A stretch of DNA of 64,000 bases from an uncultured Maribacter sp. (GTDB taxonomy: Bacteria > Bacteroidota > Bacteroidia > Flavobacteriales > Flavobacteriaceae). The translations under genes were made by a program, and so were the position numbers. Of this stretch, positions 44,559 to 53,513 are shown piece after piece (position 1 is the stretch's first letter; the number at the start of each line of letters is the position of its first letter). The stretch spans positions 558,001-622,000 of the forward strand of contig CANMKG010000002.1 in assembly GCA_947498505.1 (NCBI GenBank), written 5' to 3'. The notes under the pieces were generated by a model. That model was given only the letters and a program-made list of their open reading frames with translations. It ran no database searches and was not told the DNA's origin.

Positions 44559-46343
44559 ATGAATATTCAAGATGTTTTAACAAACAAAGTTAAAGAGGCG
44601 GTACAATCTATTTTTAATGCAGAATTGCCTGCCGTTGAATTTCAACCTACGCGCAAAGATTTTGAAGGTGATATTACTGTAGTAGTGTTTCCAATGTTAC
44701 GTGTGGTAAAAGGTAATCCCGTTGAAATAGGAACTAAAATAGGGGAGTATCTTGTTGCCAATGTGGATGAGGTTGCCAAGTTTAATGTGGTAAAGGGGTT
44801 TTTAAACATTGTTATTGACGATGCGTATTACTTAAACTTTTTCAATGCAATTAAAAGTATAGAAGATTTTGGGTATGTTTCGACAGAGGCTGACAATGCA
44901 GTTATGGTAGAGTATTCTTCTCCTAATACCAATAAGCCGCTTCACTTGGGGCATATTCGTAATAACTTGTTAGGGTATGCCGTTGCCGAAATTATAAAGG
45001 CCTCAGGTAAAAAAGTATATAAAACTCAGATTATTAATGATCGTGGAATACATATTTGTAAAAGTATGTTAGCATGGCAACGATTTGGTAATGGAGAAAC
45101 ACCGGAAAGTACAGGATTAAAAGGAGATAAATTAGTAGGGAACTACTATGTTGCTTTTGATAAGGCATATAAAGCTGAAGTAGCTGAAATGATAACTAAA
45201 GGTACGGATAAAGCTGTAGCTGAAAAGGAGGCGCCAATACTCATCGCTGCACAAGAAATGCTACGTAAATGGGAATCAGGAGATGATGAGGTAGTGACTC
45301 TTTGGAAAACAATGAACCAATGGGTTTATGATGGTTTTGATATCACCTACAAAAATATGGGGGTAGATTTTGACCAATTATACTACGAGAGCAATACCTA
45401 TTTATTGGGTAAAGATGTTGTTGCAGACGGATTGCAAAAAGGTGTTTTTTATAAAAAGGAGGATGGTAGTGTTTGGATAGACCTTACTGATGAAGGTTTA
45501 GATGAGAAAATAGTATTGCGATCAGATGGTACAGCGGTGTATATGACCCAAGATATTGGTACTGCAATACAACGTGTTAAAGATTATGCCGATGTTGGAG
45601 GTATGGTATACACTGTTGGTAACGAGCAAGATTACCATTTTAAAGTGCTCTTTTTAATCTTGAAAAAGTTAGGTTTTTCATGGGCTGAGCGTTTGTATCA
45701 TTTAAGTTATGGTATGGTAGACTTACCTAGCGGAAAAATGAAAAGTAGAGAGGGAACTGTTGTAGATGCTGACGATTTAATGCAAGATATGGCGCAGACG
45801 GCCGCAAAAATATCTGAAGACTTAGGAAAGCTTGATGGTTATTCTGAAGATGAGAAAAACGATTTGTATAAAATGATTGGCCTTGGGGCACTAAAATATT
45901 ACATTTTAAAAGTAGACCCTAAAAAACGCATTTTATTTAACCCAGAAGAGTCGGTGGATTTTCAAGGTAATACAGGTCCATTTATTCAGTATACCTATGC
46001 CAGAATACAGTCTATTATCCGCAAAGCTGATTTTGATTATAGCATGGATATTGATTTAGCATCCATTAAAGGTTTTCATGAAAAAGAAAAGGAGTTGTTA
46101 AAGCAAATTCAGTTATTCCCAGAAACTATACAGTTATCCGCAGACAATTATAGTCCAGCACTTATAGCAAATTACACCTACGATTTGGTAAAAGAGTTCA
46201 ACTCATTCTATCAAAATGTATCTATTTTAGGAGAGGAGAATATGCAGAAAAAAATACTGCGTGTGCAATTGGCTAAAAAAGTTGGAGAAGTTATTAAGTC
46301 TTCTTTTAAACTTTTAGGAATAGAAGTTCCAGTACGTATGTAA
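44559..46343 (+). CDS. argS: Arginyl-tRNA synthetase
   Basis: Class I aminoacyl-tRNA synthetase charging tRNA-Arg. The 594-residue product has the N-terminal Add1 domain, the HIGH-type motif HLGHIRNN in SSPNTNKPLHLGHIRNN, a KMSK-type loop GKMKSREGTVV and the C-terminal DALR anticodon-binding domain ending LLGIEVPVRM. Start ATG 44559; the in-frame TTG two codons before is not needed. Transcribed alone from the box at 44529, perhaps continuing into the peptidase gene 79 bases downstream. Confidence 0.97.
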   Translation: MNIQDVLTNKVKEAVQSIFNAELPAVEFQPTRKDFEGDITVVVFPMLRVVKGNPVEIGTKIGEYLVANVDEVAKFNVVKGFLNIVIDDAYYLNFFNAIKSIEDFGYVSTEADNAVMVEYSSPNTNKPLHLGHIRNNLLGYAVAEIIKASGKKVYKTQIINDRGIHICKSMLAWQRFGNGETPESTGLKGDKLVGNYYVAFDKAYKAEVAEMITKGTDKAVAEKEAPILIAAQEMLRKWESGDDEVVTLWKTMNQWVYDGFDITYKNMGVDFDQLYYESNTYLLGKDVVADGLQKGVFYKKEDGSVWIDLTDEGLDEKIVLRSDGTAVYMTQDIGTAIQRVKDYADVGGMVYTVGNEQDYHFKVLFLILKKLGFSWAERLYHLSYGMVDLPSGKMKSREGTVVDADDLMQDMAQTAAKISEDLGKLDGYSEDEKNDLYKMIGLGALKYYILKVDPKKRILFNPEESVDFQGNTGPFIQYTYARIQSIIRKADFDYSMDIDLASIKGFHEKEKELLKQIQLFPETIQLSADNYSPALIANYTYDLVKEFNSFYQNVSILGEENMQKKILRVQLAKKVGEVIKSSFKLLGIEVPVRM

Positions 46344-46422
46344 TGCTATAGTTATTACCTACTGAAAATGTTTTTGCTGAAGTCAACAATAAGAACAGGT
46401 ATATTTAGTTTTAATTGACACT

Positions 46423-47211
46423 ATGGATATAGGAACAAATGTATTTGGATTTGCGGCTTTAGCTTTTATTTTAGGATACCTTTCATATATAATTTACTAT
46501 GCTCTAGGGTTATTTCAAATAAACCCCTTTGTAAAATCTAAACCTTTAAGTATAACAGAGAAAAACAGAATAGGGCAAAGCTTTCCTATTTACAGAAACC
46601 TTCCGGTTGATGCTAAAAAAAAGTGCGATAAACGAATTGCATGGTATCGCAGTAAAAAGAAGTTTATTTTAAGAGGAAACATTGCAAATTCGCAGGATGT
46701 AAAACTTATGTTGAGTGCAACAATAGCTTTACTAACCTTAGGGATGCGAAATTTTAAAATGATGAACTCTTTATTGCGTATTGTAGTATATCCGTCACAA
46801 TACTATTCTAAAATAAGCAAAAAGCACCATTTAGGAGAATACAATCCGAGGTTTAGAACCGCAGTTTTTTCAGCAGAAGAACTTAAAGAAGGGTTTAAGG
46901 TGCCTAATGACAATAGAAATTTGTCTGTTCATGAATTTGCTCATGCACTAACATCAGAAATGATGCGTAAAAATAGTTGGGAAGCTCGCAAGTTTAAAGT
47001 GGGACTTAAAAAAATTAAGCAGATGTTCACTCAAGAAGATTTTTATAGTAAAGTGAATAATACGGATTATTTTAGAGCTTACGGGCAAACTAATTTACAT
47101 GAGTTTTTTTCAGTAGCTGTAGAAAATTTTATAGAAACCCCAGAGCAGTTTAAAAAAGAGTTTCCAGAGTTATACCGAATAATAAAACGGATGCTAAATT
47201 TTAATTTTTAG
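46423..47211 (+). CDS. MtfA-like zinc metallopeptidase with membrane anchor
   Basis: A 262-residue protein with an N-terminal membrane helix (VFGFAALAFILGYLSYIIYY) and a cytoplasmic-type M90/MtfA domain. The zinc site is visible as SVHEFAHAL (HExxH), and a downstream Glu in NLHEFFSVAVENF is the probable third ligand. E. coli MtfA is soluble and modifies Mlc-dependent ptsG regulation; the role here is unknown. It is convergent with the TonB receptor gene. Confidence 0.82.
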   Translation: MDIGTNVFGFAALAFILGYLSYIIYYALGLFQINPFVKSKPLSITEKNRIGQSFPIYRNLPVDAKKKCDKRIAWYRSKKKFILRGNIANSQDVKLMLSATIALLTLGMRNFKMMNSLLRIVVYPSQYYSKISKKHHLGEYNPRFRTAVFSAEELKEGFKVPNDNRNLSVHEFAHALTSEMMRKNSWEARKFKVGLKKIKQMFTQEDFYSKVNNTDYFRAYGQTNLHEFFSVAVENFIETPEQFKKEFPELYRIIKRMLNFNF

Positions 47212-47226
47212 TAAAAACTTCTACTC

Positions 47227-49770
47227 CTAAAAACTTACCCTAAAACTTGCATTTGGAGTTAAGCCAAGAGAAACATTTTCTACAATTTTAATCTCGTTAG
47301 CTTCATTTAGCTGGTAGTACTTATTCAATATATTTTCGCGCCCAAAAACGTTTAATACGGATATACCTAAAGAGGCTTTTATGCGTTCACTGATTTCAAA
47401 ATTATAAATTGCCGATGCATCTGCTCGTAAATATTGGGGAAGTCTACCACTATTAGGTTCCTTATAATTTATAGTGTTAGGGAATACATTTGTGTTAATA
47501 CTGTTAGGTTCCTCTAAGGGTTCAGTAAATGGTGTGCCAGTTCTATAGTTTATGCCAACACCCAGCTTTATATTGTTATAAGTGTACGTTCCTGCGAAAG
47601 TTACCGTATGTCGTATATCCAAATTATTTGGAAAAGTAGGTGGGGTAATGTCTTTAAATGTATAGTTGTTTACATTATAGGTGTAGCTCAACCATACACT
47701 ATAATTGTTGTTTTTTTGATTTACCAAAAACTCAACTCCTTTTACGTTGTATTGACCTACTTCACCATTAAACTGGTTTTGGTTTTGAAAGCCTTGTGTT
47801 AAAGTATTTACTCCTTTTACCTCTTTATAAAAACCTTCGATTCCAACATATATTTTTCGTTTATCTATGTTAAAACCTACTGCTCCTTGTTTACTTTTTG
47901 TTACTGGGAGTTGATTACCGTCAGATAAAATCCATCTTCTTTTTTCTATTCCTAAAAAGTTTTGTTCTAGATCTATAATTTGGTTGGTGGATTGACTTTT
48001 AAATTCGCCTAGCGCTTCTATTTTAAAATCTTCAAGCAATTCGTAATTAACATTAATGCGAGGTTCTATCAAAAATTCCTGAAAGGTTTCTAAATTTTCA
48101 ATTCGATTAAAACGAACTCCACCTCGAGCAAAAAGCTTTTCGTTTTCCGAAAAATAACTTAGTTCTGAAAATAGAGAGTGTGTTCTGTTAACGCCTTTTA
48201 TATTGCTCTTAAAAGGAGGTTGACTTACGTTGGTAAAATTAGCAATACCTACCTCGTTAAATTGATAACCGTTTAGCCAGTTTAAATGATTACTAAAGTT
48301 GTATTTGGTAACAACTTTAAGAGCAGTTTCCACAACCTTGTTATTTTGCTGTAGTTGTTGTGAATCACTGAATGTGCTGTTTTCAGAATCTAATTCGTAA
48401 TTGGTGTAATATCCATTTACAAATGTAGAGAAATTGTTATTCCAAGTACTTTCTAAACTTCCTCCAAAAGACAAGTTAAATTGGTTTAAATTACTGTTTG
48501 TTGAATTGTCTGGGTCTTCTGCTGTTTCAGCATATTTTAAATCGTTATTTATTGTAATAAAACTGAATCGTACTTTATGATTATCGCTTAAATTGTATAA
48601 TACTTTTGCAGTGAAATCATGAAAAAAGAAATCACTTTTTCGCTCCGTATTTTCAGGTATTCTTCCAAAAACTTCGCTATCTTGAAAAACCCTATTGTAA
48701 AACTGCTCGTAGGTAGGTGTATCAAAAAAATCGGTTACCGAGCGTCTTGCAGAAAACTGAAATGCTAAGTTTTGCGCAATTGGAAATTGTGCAAAAACGT
48801 CCCCGTTAATTAGATTAAAACCCGCTCCACCAAAGTAAGAACTGGTTAACGCGTTTTTTGTTTGCATGTCTAAAATACCACTTACACCATCTCCATATTG
48901 GGCACTTGTACCGTTTTTTGTAATGGTAATTTTATCGGTCAAATATGGATTAAAAGCAGACATTAAACCAAAAAAGTGACCAGATTGATACATTTTAATA
49001 CCATCCCATAGTATTAGATTTTGGTCATTAGTTCCTCCTCTAATATTAATATTGGATACACTTTCATCTACGCTTTTAATGCCCGGGAGTGCCTGTGCTG
49101 TTTGTAATACATCAGGCTCAATAAGTCCTGGTAAAATTCCAAAGTCTTTGGTATTTAATAGTATACTAGCGTCTGCTTTTTTTGCTAAACCGGTTGTTAA
49201 AAATTGATACACAATAACCCCACTCAGCTGTTGAAAATTTTCTGCCATTAAAATTCGCGAACATGGTTTTGTACTGAGATTTTTAGCAGTAATAAATTGG
49301 GTTTTAAAGCCTAAAAATCGGATTTGAATTGTGGCTTTTTTTGGAACGTTTTGAAGTTGAAACATGCCCGATTCGTCTGTTACAACTGCAGTTTTTGTTC
49401 CTAGTAATTCTATGGTAGCCCCTGGTATAGTATTGTTACCATAGTTATCCAATACCTGTCCGCAAATAGTTACTGTGTCATTGTAAGAAATGGTATAATA
49501 CCGTTTATTTAATTTTTTAATAGTAAGCTGTGTTTGTTGTTGTATGTCTTCTAGAATACTATCTAATTCTTCGGCAGACGTTGGCACAATAACTATTTCA
49601 GAAACATCGCTATCAGCATAAGAAAATTTTACGTTAAATGTTTTCTCTAATTGCTGAATAACACTAATTAAGTTAACGGCGTCCTGTGCCTTTCCACTAT
49701 TAAAACATAAAAGCAGAAAAAAGAAGAAACAGGATAAAAAAATATAATTACTGCGGCGCGTTTTGGGCAT
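47227..49770 (-). CDS. TonB-dependent receptor with STN signalling domain
   Basis: Outer-membrane receptor of the FecA/transducer type. The 847-residue product (ATG 49770; signal peptide ends NSGKAQ) has, in order: an STN domain (about 31-90, VIQQLEKTFNVKFSYADSDV) that talks to FecR; a carboxypeptidase-regulatory-like domain (GQVLDNYGNNTIPGATIELL); a plug (LPGLIEPDVLQTAQALPGIK, NINIRGGTNDQNLILWDG); and a barrel ending TPNASFRVSF. An upstream ATG at 49821 would run into the fecR gene and lacks a signal; 49770 overlaps fecR by 23 bases. No SusD partner is present. Ligand unknown. Confidence 0.93.
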   Translation of the reverse strand: MPKTRRSNYIFLSCFFFFLLLCFNSGKAQDAVNLISVIQQLEKTFNVKFSYADSDVSEIVIVPTSAEELDSILEDIQQQTQLTIKKLNKRYYTISYNDTVTICGQVLDNYGNNTIPGATIELLGTKTAVVTDESGMFQLQNVPKKATIQIRFLGFKTQFITAKNLSTKPCSRILMAENFQQLSGVIVYQFLTTGLAKKADASILLNTKDFGILPGLIEPDVLQTAQALPGIKSVDESVSNINIRGGTNDQNLILWDGIKMYQSGHFFGLMSAFNPYLTDKITITKNGTSAQYGDGVSGILDMQTKNALTSSYFGGAGFNLINGDVFAQFPIAQNLAFQFSARRSVTDFFDTPTYEQFYNRVFQDSEVFGRIPENTERKSDFFFHDFTAKVLYNLSDNHKVRFSFITINNDLKYAETAEDPDNSTNSNLNQFNLSFGGSLESTWNNNFSTFVNGYYTNYELDSENSTFSDSQQLQQNNKVVETALKVVTKYNFSNHLNWLNGYQFNEVGIANFTNVSQPPFKSNIKGVNRTHSLFSELSYFSENEKLFARGGVRFNRIENLETFQEFLIEPRINVNYELLEDFKIEALGEFKSQSTNQIIDLEQNFLGIEKRRWILSDGNQLPVTKSKQGAVGFNIDKRKIYVGIEGFYKEVKGVNTLTQGFQNQNQFNGEVGQYNVKGVEFLVNQKNNNYSVWLSYTYNVNNYTFKDITPPTFPNNLDIRHTVTFAGTYTYNNIKLGVGINYRTGTPFTEPLEEPNSINTNVFPNTINYKEPNSGRLPQYLRADASAIYNFEISERIKASLGISVLNVFGRENILNKYYQLNEANEIKIVENVSLGLTPNASFRVSF

Positions 49771-50659
49771 AGAACAGCACTTTATTCCCATATAATTTAA
49801 ACTTAATTTGCGAAGGGACACTTATACTCTGTAACGCCAAATCCGTATTTGTGTTGCTAAAAGTACCTGTAAACAATTTATTTAAATCTATATTTTTAGT
49901 TTCTACGATAATATTGTGTTGTCTTTGAAATTCATCCAAAACATATTTAAGAGGAATACTTTTAAAAGAACTTTCATTGTTTAACCAAGCAGGCGAAATT
50001 TCTTTGGTAGTTTCTTTCGCTATAACAGTACCATTCATAGCAAGAAAAGAATTTCCAGCAGGTAGCTTAATTTCTTTGCCATTAAATGTTACACTTACTA
50101 AACCTTCAAAACAAGTAACTTCAAAATAATCGTCTCGGTTTTCAACATTAAATTGAGTACCCAAAACAGCAACTTCTCCTTGTGAAGTACTTACCGTAAA
50201 ACGCTTTCCTTTAGCTACCTTAAAATAGGCTTCACCTTGTAATGAGATGTTTCTTTTTTCATCCCATTTTTTTTCATTGAATGATACTCTAGATTCTGCA
50301 TTTAAAACAATTTCAGAATTATCAGGAAGTACAACCTCTTTATTTTGAGCATATTCTGTTGCTACATTTTTATCTAGTGTGTTTACATAAAAATAAGATC
50401 CTACCAGTAAAAATACTATTACAGCAGCCACTCTTAAGAACTTTTTAAAAGGTTTAAGCTGTATTACTTTTGGCTTTTCGGTTATATTTTTAACTGAATT
50501 CCAAGCTAATTCTTCATTAAAATTAGGCGCTTCCATTTTTTTAGAAGCATTGGCAATTTTAACATATGTAGCGTACTCGTCCGTTTTTTTAAACGTTTCG
50601 AGTTCGGCTTCCGAAAGCTCATTGTTGAGCCATTTTGCTAAATAATTATCTTCCATCAT
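49748..50659 (-). CDS. FecR-family anti-sigma regulator
   Basis: Inner-membrane regulator that receives the signal from the receptor STN domain and controls the ECF sigma. The 303-residue product has a short cytoplasmic N-part (MMEDNYLAKWLNNELSEAEL), one TM helix (about 74-91, FLRVAAVIVFLLVGSYFYV), the FecR domain (VVLPDNSEIVLNAESRVSF; VSTSQGEVAVLGTQFNVE) and a DUF4974-type C-terminal domain (SIPLKYVLDEFQRQHNIIVE). Its 3' end overlaps the receptor start by 23 bases, indicating coupling. A 200-base gap with direct repeats separates it from the sigma gene. Confidence 0.95.
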   Translation of the reverse strand: MMEDNYLAKWLNNELSEAELETFKKTDEYATYVKIANASKKMEAPNFNEELAWNSVKNITEKPKVIQLKPFKKFLRVAAVIVFLLVGSYFYVNTLDKNVATEYAQNKEVVLPDNSEIVLNAESRVSFNEKKWDEKRNISLQGEAYFKVAKGKRFTVSTSQGEVAVLGTQFNVENRDDYFEVTCFEGLVSVTFNGKEIKLPAGNSFLAMNGTVIAKETTKEISPAWLNNESSFKSIPLKYVLDEFQRQHNIIVETKNIDLNKLFTGTFSNTNTDLALQSISVPSQIKFKLYGNKVLFYAQNAPQ

Positions 50660-50771
50660 TTTTCGCCTTTATACTTTAATAACAATTGGGTTTAAAAAAA
50701 CCCTACTTTAATATTTTATGGTTAACAGTTTTTTATTGATATTTTTTTTCTAACCAATAATAAGTCTCGTT

Positions 50772-50853
50772 CTTTGGGCTTTCGTCTTTTCAACTTTTAG
50801 ACATATTTTTTAATGCTACCCTTTGGACTTTTGCCTTTTCAACTTTCAGACAT
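50772..50853. repeat. Two degenerate 33-base direct repeats
   Basis: Copies at 50772-50804 and 50821-50853 match at 29 of 33 positions (shared core CTTTTCAACTTT..AGACAT) and start 49 bases apart. They occupy the gap between the sigma factor stop and fecR. Similar purine-rich AAAGTC-type repeats occur between genes in other Flavobacteriia (recollection). No coding frame runs through them. Confidence 0.75.
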
Positions 50854-50859
50854 CATAAT

Positions 50860-51369
50860 TTAAATTCCATCAATATGTTCCCGAAGCGATTTTAACGCTA
50901 AGTGCATTCTTTTTTCTACAGCCTTAATACTTACTCCTTCCATTTCCGCAATTTCCTTATATTTTTTCCCATCAATTCTATTTAACAAAAAAGTGGAGCG
51001 TTGATTTTCAGGTAAACTATCTAATGCTTTGTCTAATTTTTCTTGAAATTGTTTTTCTTCCAACAAAAATTCTGGAGATTCATTAGAGACATCATTATAG
51101 TTGGTATATTTAAGTTTAACTTTTTCCGCCTTAATAACATTTAAGTAAAGATTGTTTGCAATAGTATATACATATGATTTTGCTTTTTCGGGAGCTACCT
51201 TAGCACAATTCTCCCATAATTTGGTAAAAGCTTCTTGAACGGCATCATATGCTTTTTCTTCATTTCCAAACTTGTAATATATATAGTTGAAAACCGTTTT
51301 AGAGTTAGCTTTAAAAATTTCGCTATATACAGCCTCTTCGCAAACGTTGGTTTTGTTGGTTGTACTCAA
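50860..51369 (-). CDS. ECF-type RNA polymerase sigma factor (FecI-like)
   Basis: A 169-residue sigma-70 family ECF factor. Region 2 is visible in VFNYIYYKFGNEEKAYDAVQ and EAFTKLWENCAK, region 4 in LDSLPENQRSTFLLNRIDGK and YKEIAEMEGVSIKAVEKRMH. It would direct polymerase to the receptor and probably to the divergent lipoprotein gene 107 bases away. It is the first gene of the sigma-fecR-receptor set. Confidence 0.95.
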   Translation of the reverse strand: MSTTNKTNVCEEAVYSEIFKANSKTVFNYIYYKFGNEEKAYDAVQEAFTKLWENCAKVAPEKAKSYVYTIANNLYLNVIKAEKVKLKYTNYNDVSNESPEFLLEEKQFQEKLDKALDSLPENQRSTFLLNRIDGKKYKEIAEMEGVSIKAVEKRMHLALKSLREHIDGI

Positions 51370-51475
51370 TGGATTGTTTTTTTCAAAGATATTTTAAAAA
51401 AAATTAAAAATTTTGGTAGGGTATTTTTAAAGTTAGTTGTTTTACTGATATACGAACAAAAAAATCCAAATCGTT

Positions 51476-53236
51476 ATGAAAAAGTTTTTAAAGAATAGAG
51501 TTTACACAAGCCTGCTTTTTGTAGCTCTTATTTTTACCGCATGTCAAGATGAGTATGAAGAAGTTTCTACGGAGGGAGAAACTGAAACGATAGTATCCAA
51601 TTCTGCTACTGCCAAATTAATCGAAAACACATCTGCTCAAGATGGGTCTTTTGACAATATTGTTGATGGTGTTAGTTGTTTTGCAATTGAATTTCCATAT
51701 ACAGTAAATGTAAATGGTTTAGAAGTAACTGTTGATTCTCGTGAAGATTTACAAACTATCGAAGAAATTTTAGATAGTGTTGAGATTGATGAGGATATTC
51801 TTGATATTATTTTCCCAATTACAATTTCTGCTGCTGATTATGAAGAAAAAGTAATTAATAGTAAAGAAGAGCTTAGAGCTTTAGCTGCTGACTGTAAAGA
51901 AGGTGGTGATGATGATGATATTGAGTGTATAGATTTTGTGTACCCAATAGATATGTTCACTTTTAATATAAATAGAGAGCAAACATCAAAAGTTACAATA
52001 AACAGTGATAAGGAATTAAGACGTTTCTTTAAATCTTTAGAAGGTAATAACCTTGTGGGTATAGATTTTCCAATATCGTTAAAATTATACGATGGTTCTG
52101 AAACCACTATTAATAGCATGAGTGAATTGGTAATGACAATTGAAAACGCTAGAGAAATGTGTGATGAAGATGATGATAATGATCATAACGATGATGATTT
52201 TACCAAAGAGCGTTTAGATAGTTACCTAGTAATGTGTCCTTGGTTAATACATGAGGTTAACAGACAAGGTGTAAACTCTACGGACCAATATTTTGAGTAC
52301 GCAATGAACTTTAAAGAAGATGGTACTGTTAAAGCTTTTGATAGAGAAGGTAATGCTATTGAGGGTACATGGTCTACAAGATTAGGAGAAAACAGAGTGT
52401 TGCTTAAATTAGAGTTTGATTCATTGGTAGACTTTACATTAGAGTGGTTTATCTACGAAATTGAACACGGAAAAATTAAACTATATGCTGGCGAAGGTGA
52501 TAGAATTATCATGAAAAAGCATTGTGTTGAAAAAGACCCAAATACGTTAAGAGAAGTATTAAGAGAGTGTAGCTGGGTTATTAAAAAGGTGTTTGTTGAT
52601 GACGAAGAAATTAAAAGACTTTTAGGATACGAGTTTAATTTTGAAGCAGAAGGAGTTGTTACTTTAAGTAATGGTGATGTTACATCAACAGGTTCATGGG
52701 AAATTACTATGAACGAGCAAGAAAGATTAGTAATGGCGATTACAATGGGCGATGAGCCAGGTGTTAGTTTTGAGTGGCCATTGAGTGACTTAAGAGATGA
52801 CAGATTAAAATTCGAAATCCCAGGAACAGATTACGAGCTTATTTTACAACGTGTTTGTGATAATAATTCAGATGACGGAGATGTTTTAGAAATTAGAAAC
52901 ATCATGATGGGCGGTGCTTGGGCTATAGCTAGTTATACAATTGGAGAAGAAGATTTAACTCAAAACTACGCAGGATACAGCCTTGACTTTGATGTTGAAA
53001 ATGCATTAGGAGTATATGAAGGTATAGCAACAGAGCCATTTATGAATGGTGTTTGGAGAGTTCTTAGAAACTACGAACAAGAGTTAAGAATTTACTTAAA
53101 CCTTGGCAATCACGAACTTTTCGGAGAGTTAACTAAACCATGGAAGTTACTTTCGTTAGATGATAATCGTATTGAATTTAAATGCTATGATGCAGAGGGA
53201 ATACTTACTAAAATTGTTTTAGAAAAAGAACAATAG
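51476..53236 (+). CDS. Large lipoprotein with two sets of internal repeats, unknown
   Basis: A 586-residue acidic lipoprotein (signal MKKFLKNRVYTSLLFVALIF, Cys23). The N-terminal half has four repeats of about 35 residues (around 68-99, 109-140, 151-186, 194-226) of pattern [IV]xFPI-x-beta-strand-[VT]INSxxEL. Two Asp-rich linkers follow (GGDDDDIE, residues 143-150; about 230-241). The C-terminal half has three lipocalin-like repeats (247-350, 358-461, 471-586); the first two have a Cys pair with identical spacing (254/350 and 365/461). It is divergent from the sigma-fecR-receptor set and is a likely member of that regulon. I do not recognise the family; ligand binding or metal binding by the Asp segments is inference. 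Confidence 0.8.
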   Translation: MKKFLKNRVYTSLLFVALIFTACQDEYEEVSTEGETETIVSNSATAKLIENTSAQDGSFDNIVDGVSCFAIEFPYTVNVNGLEVTVDSREDLQTIEEILDSVEIDEDILDIIFPITISAADYEEKVINSKEELRALAADCKEGGDDDDIECIDFVYPIDMFTFNINREQTSKVTINSDKELRRFFKSLEGNNLVGIDFPISLKLYDGSETTINSMSELVMTIENAREMCDEDDDNDHNDDDFTKERLDSYLVMCPWLIHEVNRQGVNSTDQYFEYAMNFKEDGTVKAFDREGNAIEGTWSTRLGENRVLLKLEFDSLVDFTLEWFIYEIEHGKIKLYAGEGDRIIMKKHCVEKDPNTLREVLRECSWVIKKVFVDDEEIKRLLGYEFNFEAEGVVTLSNGDVTSTGSWEITMNEQERLVMAITMGDEPGVSFEWPLSDLRDDRLKFEIPGTDYELILQRVCDNNSDDGDVLEIRNIMMGGAWAIASYTIGEEDLTQNYAGYSLDFDVENALGVYEGIATEPFMNGVWRVLRNYEQELRIYLNLGNHELFGELTKPWKLLSLDDNRIEFKCYDAEGILTKIVLEKEQ

Positions 53237-53406
53237 TAAAAAAGATAGATGATATGTTCATGACTTATCCGCATCTATAAATCCTGATGCTTTAAAAAAT
53301 TGAAGAAATTAAATCATGTATTAACAAAAATAGAGTTGGCGCTCGTTAGTATAATTATTAAGTAATTCAGTTTTAAAAAGCATCAAAAAATGCCCCACAA
53401 TTGTAG

Positions 53407-53436
53407 AGAGCACCCTTAACGGGTGCTTTCTTCATT
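53407..53436 (+). terminator. Probable terminator downstream of repeat lipoprotein
   Basis: AGCACCC (53409-53415) pairs with GGGTGCT (53421-53427), loop TTAAC, extended by a GU and an AT pair. The T tract is short and interrupted (TTTCTTCATTT), and it lies 170 bases after the lipoprotein stop. Confidence 0.65.
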
Positions 53437-53455
53437 TATATATTTTTTAATTAGG

Positions 53456-53488
53456 TTGCTGCACTTCACATCCTTATTGCTAAATTTG
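53456..53488 (+). promoter_or_regulatory. Promoter of ffh
   Basis: TTG (53456-53458), 22 bases, TAAATTTG (53481-53488, exact TAnnTTTG), ending 25 bases before the ffh ATG. Confidence 0.75.
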
Positions 53489-53513
53489 CATTTCCCGATA
53501 ATAAAGTAAGAAG

